NCBI GenBank assembly: GCA_025998735.1
Contig: BNWJ01000084.1
Location: 1 to 6,046, forward strand
From: Alphaproteobacteria bacterium
Lineage (GTDB): Bacteria; Pseudomonadota; Alphaproteobacteria; UBA3830
Direction: 5' to 3'
Length of the DNA stretch: 6,046 bases
Of this stretch, positions 6,046 to 6,046 are shown one piece after another (positions within the stretch are counted from its first letter, which is position 1; every line of letters starts with the position of its first letter). Under the pieces are notes generated by a model. The model searched no databases and was not told the DNA's origin. It saw only the letters and a list, made by a program, of their open reading frames with translations. The position numbers and the translations under genes are program-made.

Positions 6046-6046
6046 T

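Overview
The window shows two convergent protein genes separated by a 310-base gap that is unusually rich in inverted repeats. The large gene, on the minus strand, is an autotransporter (type V secretion) with a C-terminal outer-membrane barrel, so the organism is a diderm, Gram-negative-type bacterium. Base composition is moderately AT-rich. Lineage cannot be fixed from this sequence. A host-associated proteobacterium is a reasonable guess, but other diderm phyla also carry repeat-rich autotransporters.

Layout. Bases 1-173 hold no secure gene. The stretch is pyrimidine-rich on the plus strand, and a short Glu/Arg-rich reading frame on the minus strand (135-4) may be the tail of a broken gene. 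A promoter-like pair (195-223) and an RBS (242-245) lead into a plus-strand membrane protein gene, best started at 252 and ending at 1145. Its protein has two copies of a DUF2628-like module. Bases 1146-1455 contain nested inverted repeats: an 18-19 bp terminal pair (1170-1188 / 1379-1396), inside it a perfect 27 bp pair (1261-1287 / 1347-1373) followed by a T-rich tract, and inside that a 7 bp pair. A separate 13 bp hairpin (1408-1441) lies just beyond the stop codon of the minus-strand gene. From 1456 to the right edge the minus strand is one open frame of 1529 visible codons whose start lies outside the window.

The autotransporter reads, N to C: at least nine 90-120 residue passenger repeats related to the autotransporter-associated beta-strand (PATR) type; a non-repetitive beta-rich stretch; a helical linker; and a barrel of about 250 residues ending in Met. 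A block of about 1.15 kb containing roughly four repeat units appears to have been duplicated inside the gene, with DNA identity still near 92% in the best stretch. There is no evidence that the two genes work together; they only share a terminator region. The points most worth a second look are the higher-order duplication in the passenger, the MITE-like or IS-remnant-like palindromic element between the genes, and the Cys-containing barrel with a non-aromatic C-terminus.
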